Assembly (NCBI GenBank): GCA_017398355.1
Contig: JAFQGD010000049.1
Coordinates: 1 to 64,000 of the forward strand
Length of the DNA stretch: 64,000 nt
Reading direction: 5' to 3'
From: Akkermansia sp.
Lineage (GTDB): Bacteria > Verrucomicrobiota > Verrucomicrobiia > Verrucomicrobiales > Akkermansiaceae
Shown here piece after piece: positions 62,581-64,000 of the stretch (position 1 is the first letter of the stretch; each line of letters begins with the position of its first letter). The notes under the pieces were generated by a model. It saw only the letters and a program-made list of their open reading frames with translations, was not told the DNA's origin and made no database searches. Both the position numbers and the translations under genes were made by a program.

Positions 62581-63162
62581 TCAAGACCGAGTGGCAATAG
62601 CTCCGCAGAATCCCGGAGCCGGAGAAAAAAGCTGAATGCCGATTTCTGCCATGTTTTCCGGAAGCATTACTCGCCCTTGTTTGTAGAAGTAAGGGTAGTT
62701 GCAGGCCTCCCAGATGGTGGCTCCATGCAGTTTTACAAGAGCTTCTGCTATGCACCAGCAAGTAAAAAAATCCTCCACGGTAGAGCCGTTGGTGTGGAAG
62801 TATTCCAACTGTTGGGGATTCATGATGCGGGGAGCAATGGAATCCATCTTTCGAACCGGGCGTATTTGCTGGATATCTACCCCGATTTCTGCACTGTGAA
62901 AAGCTAGGCAAAGCCAGCTTGCAGAATGACTGATGTTGAATTGTTGATTGGCCCAGGATGGTTTGCCATGTTCATTGTAATCAAAGCTAATTTCATGGGC
63001 CGGAGTGCCACTGCGGCGAGCCAGTTCTTTTTTGAGCAAGACTCGCGTAATCAGGTATTTATCTCCCCTCTTAGTGTATTGCTCAAGCTCGTGTGCATCC
63101 AGAAGTTGTATATCTTCCGGGGCTGCTTGGATGGTGTCGAGATTGTATAGCAAATAATCCAT
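62581..63162 (-). CDS. Sfp-type 4'-phosphopantetheinyl transferase
   Basis: It transfers phosphopantetheine from CoA to acyl or peptidyl carrier proteins. The 193 residues show FDYNEHGKPSW and FNISHSASWLCLAF, then the metal-binding IGVDIQQIRPV (Gly-Val-Asp) and FFTCWCIAEALVKLHG (the W-x-x-x-E-A-x-x-K signature). The form is the broad Sfp/Gsp type rather than the short AcpS. It is last in a minus-strand run after the phosphoesterase (3-base gap). No polyketide or peptide synthetase lies nearby, so the target may simply be the fatty-acid ACP. Confidence 0.9.
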   Translation of the reverse strand: MDYLLYNLDTIQAAPEDIQLLDAHELEQYTKRGDKYLITRVLLKKELARRSGTPAHEISFDYNEHGKPSWANQQFNISHSASWLCLAFHSAEIGVDIQQIRPVRKMDSIAPRIMNPQQLEYFHTNGSTVEDFFTCWCIAEALVKLHGATIWEACNYPYFYKQGRVMLPENMAEIGIQLFSPAPGFCGAIATRS

Positions 63163-63165
63163 GGG

Positions 63166-63663
63166 TCAGATTTTGTGAAAAGTAATGGTGTTGCTGCCGG
63201 TACAATATACCGCAAATCCCGGAGTTTCTCGTCTCCCATATAATTCACCGGGATTGACCATGAGTGTTTTATCCGTAGCTGTGAAAGCAGCAGATGCATG
63301 GGTGTGACCATAGAAAACGGCATCGTATTGCCCTGTATTCAATCCTTTGCTGATGGCATCGTGGGGCATGTGTGTCATGAAGAGTCTGCGCCCCTCAAGA
63401 CAAATATCTCCGTAGTATCCATGAAAATGCACATTATCGCGGACGAAAGACAACGCCTCGAAGGCTTCCAGTTCATATTCGTTGTTGCCCAGTACGTAGT
63501 CCAGTGGAAGCGGCCACGCATCCAGCATGAATTTGAGCGTGTTTGGGTGTACGAAATCTCCCAAATAAAGGAGATGGGTGCATTTTAATACTTTGGCTCG
63601 TTCAAGCGCTCTCAGCAGATTTTGGTGCCGGTCGTGCGCATCGGACATGATGGCTATTTGCAT
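63166..63663 (-). CDS. YfcE/MJ0936-like metallophosphoesterase
   Basis: The start at 63663 (165 residues, MQIAIMSDAHDRH) puts the first metal motif SDAHD at the N-terminus, as in the family; a longer frame to 63714 adds unlike sequence. YLGDFVHP, GNNE, THMPHD and GHTHAS supply the remaining dinuclear metal ligands. Members hydrolyse phosphodiesters in vitro, and the physiological substrate is usually unknown. It is coupled with the gene upstream (4-base gap) and the phosphopantetheinyl transferase downstream. Confidence 0.88.
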   Translation of the reverse strand: MQIAIMSDAHDRHQNLLRALERAKVLKCTHLLYLGDFVHPNTLKFMLDAWPLPLDYVLGNNEYELEAFEALSFVRDNVHFHGYYGDICLEGRRLFMTHMPHDAISKGLNTGQYDAVFYGHTHASAAFTATDKTLMVNPGELYGRRETPGFAVYCTGSNTITFHKI

Positions 63664-63667
63664 GGTG

Positions 63668-63985
63668 CTATTTCTGGGTAGAATCAATGAATAAGGGAGA
63701 ATAGGGGAGGGCATTTTCCGGTAATTTGCCTGCGTCCGTGGAGCAAATGCCTTTTTCGCTCAAATACCAGATGACTTTACCTTTTGTTTGGGCTTGTCGC
63801 AGATGAGGGATTCCTTCATTGTCCACAAAACCGACGTAATAGGGGGTTGCTCGGAACAACGGAGCCACATTGTCTGCAATTTGCTTGTTATAATTTCTGT
63901 TTTTGTGAGCCTTGAACCAAGCTGCGAATTCTTTTTCTGCTGTAGCCGTTTTATTCATGGGTGCAAGCCACGTTCCCACTTTCAT
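63668..63985 (-). CDS. Hypothetical protein, possibly partial at the window edge
   Basis: 105 residues are read from the ATG at 63985. The frame stays open to the window end (63986-64000), so the true start may lie outside, or an internal ATG at 63958 may be used. The sequence has a basic helical part (EKEFAAWFKAHKNRNYNKQIADNV), then FRATPYYVGFVDNEGIPHLRQAQ and WYLSEKGICSTDAG, which look like beta strands. There is no motif I recognise. It is probably cotranscribed with the phosphoesterase gene 4 bases downstream. Confidence 0.55.
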   Translation of the reverse strand: MKVGTWLAPMNKTATAEKEFAAWFKAHKNRNYNKQIADNVAPLFRATPYYVGFVDNEGIPHLRQAQTKGKVIWYLSEKGICSTDAGKLPENALPYSPLFIDSTQK

Positions 63986-64000
63986 AAAACTCTCATATTT

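Overview
The window reads as a chromosomal segment of a Gram-negative bacterium of the PVC group, most likely a Verrucomicrobiota member close to Akkermansia. This is an inference from gene content: a type III glutamine synthetase, HPr kinase-like HprK without a visible PTS, a primary sigma factor with a lysine/alanine/proline-rich N-terminus, autotransporter-type outer-membrane proteins, and a very large secreted beta-rich protein. No rRNA, tRNA, CRISPR array, insertion sequence or phage gene was seen.

Positions 1-22000 are the accessory part. The end of an autotransporter is followed by one 5690-residue gene (548-17620). Its product combines beta-helix, CARDB, Calx-beta, FG-GAP and fibronectin modules. 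Near its C-terminus is a domain that matches the IdeS/Mac immunoglobulin-cleaving cysteine protease (family C66) at Cys, His and Asp with the exact His-Asp spacing. A 95-residue protein, an HlyB-like ABC exporter and an HlyD-like adaptor follow in the same direction with tiny gaps, so the giant protein is probably a type I secretion substrate. No TolC partner lies in the window.

Positions 22000-38100 hold housekeeping genes: pgi, lipA, glnN, rpoD, two small loci of uncertain role (an 80-residue ORF; an SDR-like protein with a GtrA membrane protein), efp, then on the minus strand ftsK and an amino-acid-type ABC importer (lipoprotein-permease fusion plus ATPase), and a small secreted acidic protein.

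Positions 38100-44680 are a complete minus-strand F1Fo ATP synthase operon in the order B-E-F-H-A-G-D-C, with an unusually short delta subunit. Positions 44800-51400 hold an M50 peptidase, proS, a ROK-type sugar kinase and a membrane Ser/Thr kinase. Positions 51400-54320 are a minus-strand dapA-dapB-folK-panB run. Positions 54520-58290 are a YlbF-like protein with a Cys/His metal-binding tail, an EptA-like phosphoethanolamine transferase and rmuC. Positions 58290-64000 hold hprK-nif3-rluD (minus), asnS (plus), and a minus-strand run of an unknown gene, a YfcE-like phosphoesterase and an Sfp-type phosphopantetheinyl transferase.

A recurrent regulatory trait is that many first genes of transcription units (pgi, lipA, efp, the M50 gene, proS, dapA, the ylbF-like gene, hprK, ftsK) have a sigma70-like -35/-10 pair whose -10 box ends only about 6-13 bases before the ATG, with no Shine-Dalgarno sequence. 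This suggests leaderless or near-leaderless mRNAs. A minority of starts (hlyD-like gene, atpB, the 80-residue ORF) do carry a clear Shine-Dalgarno sequence.
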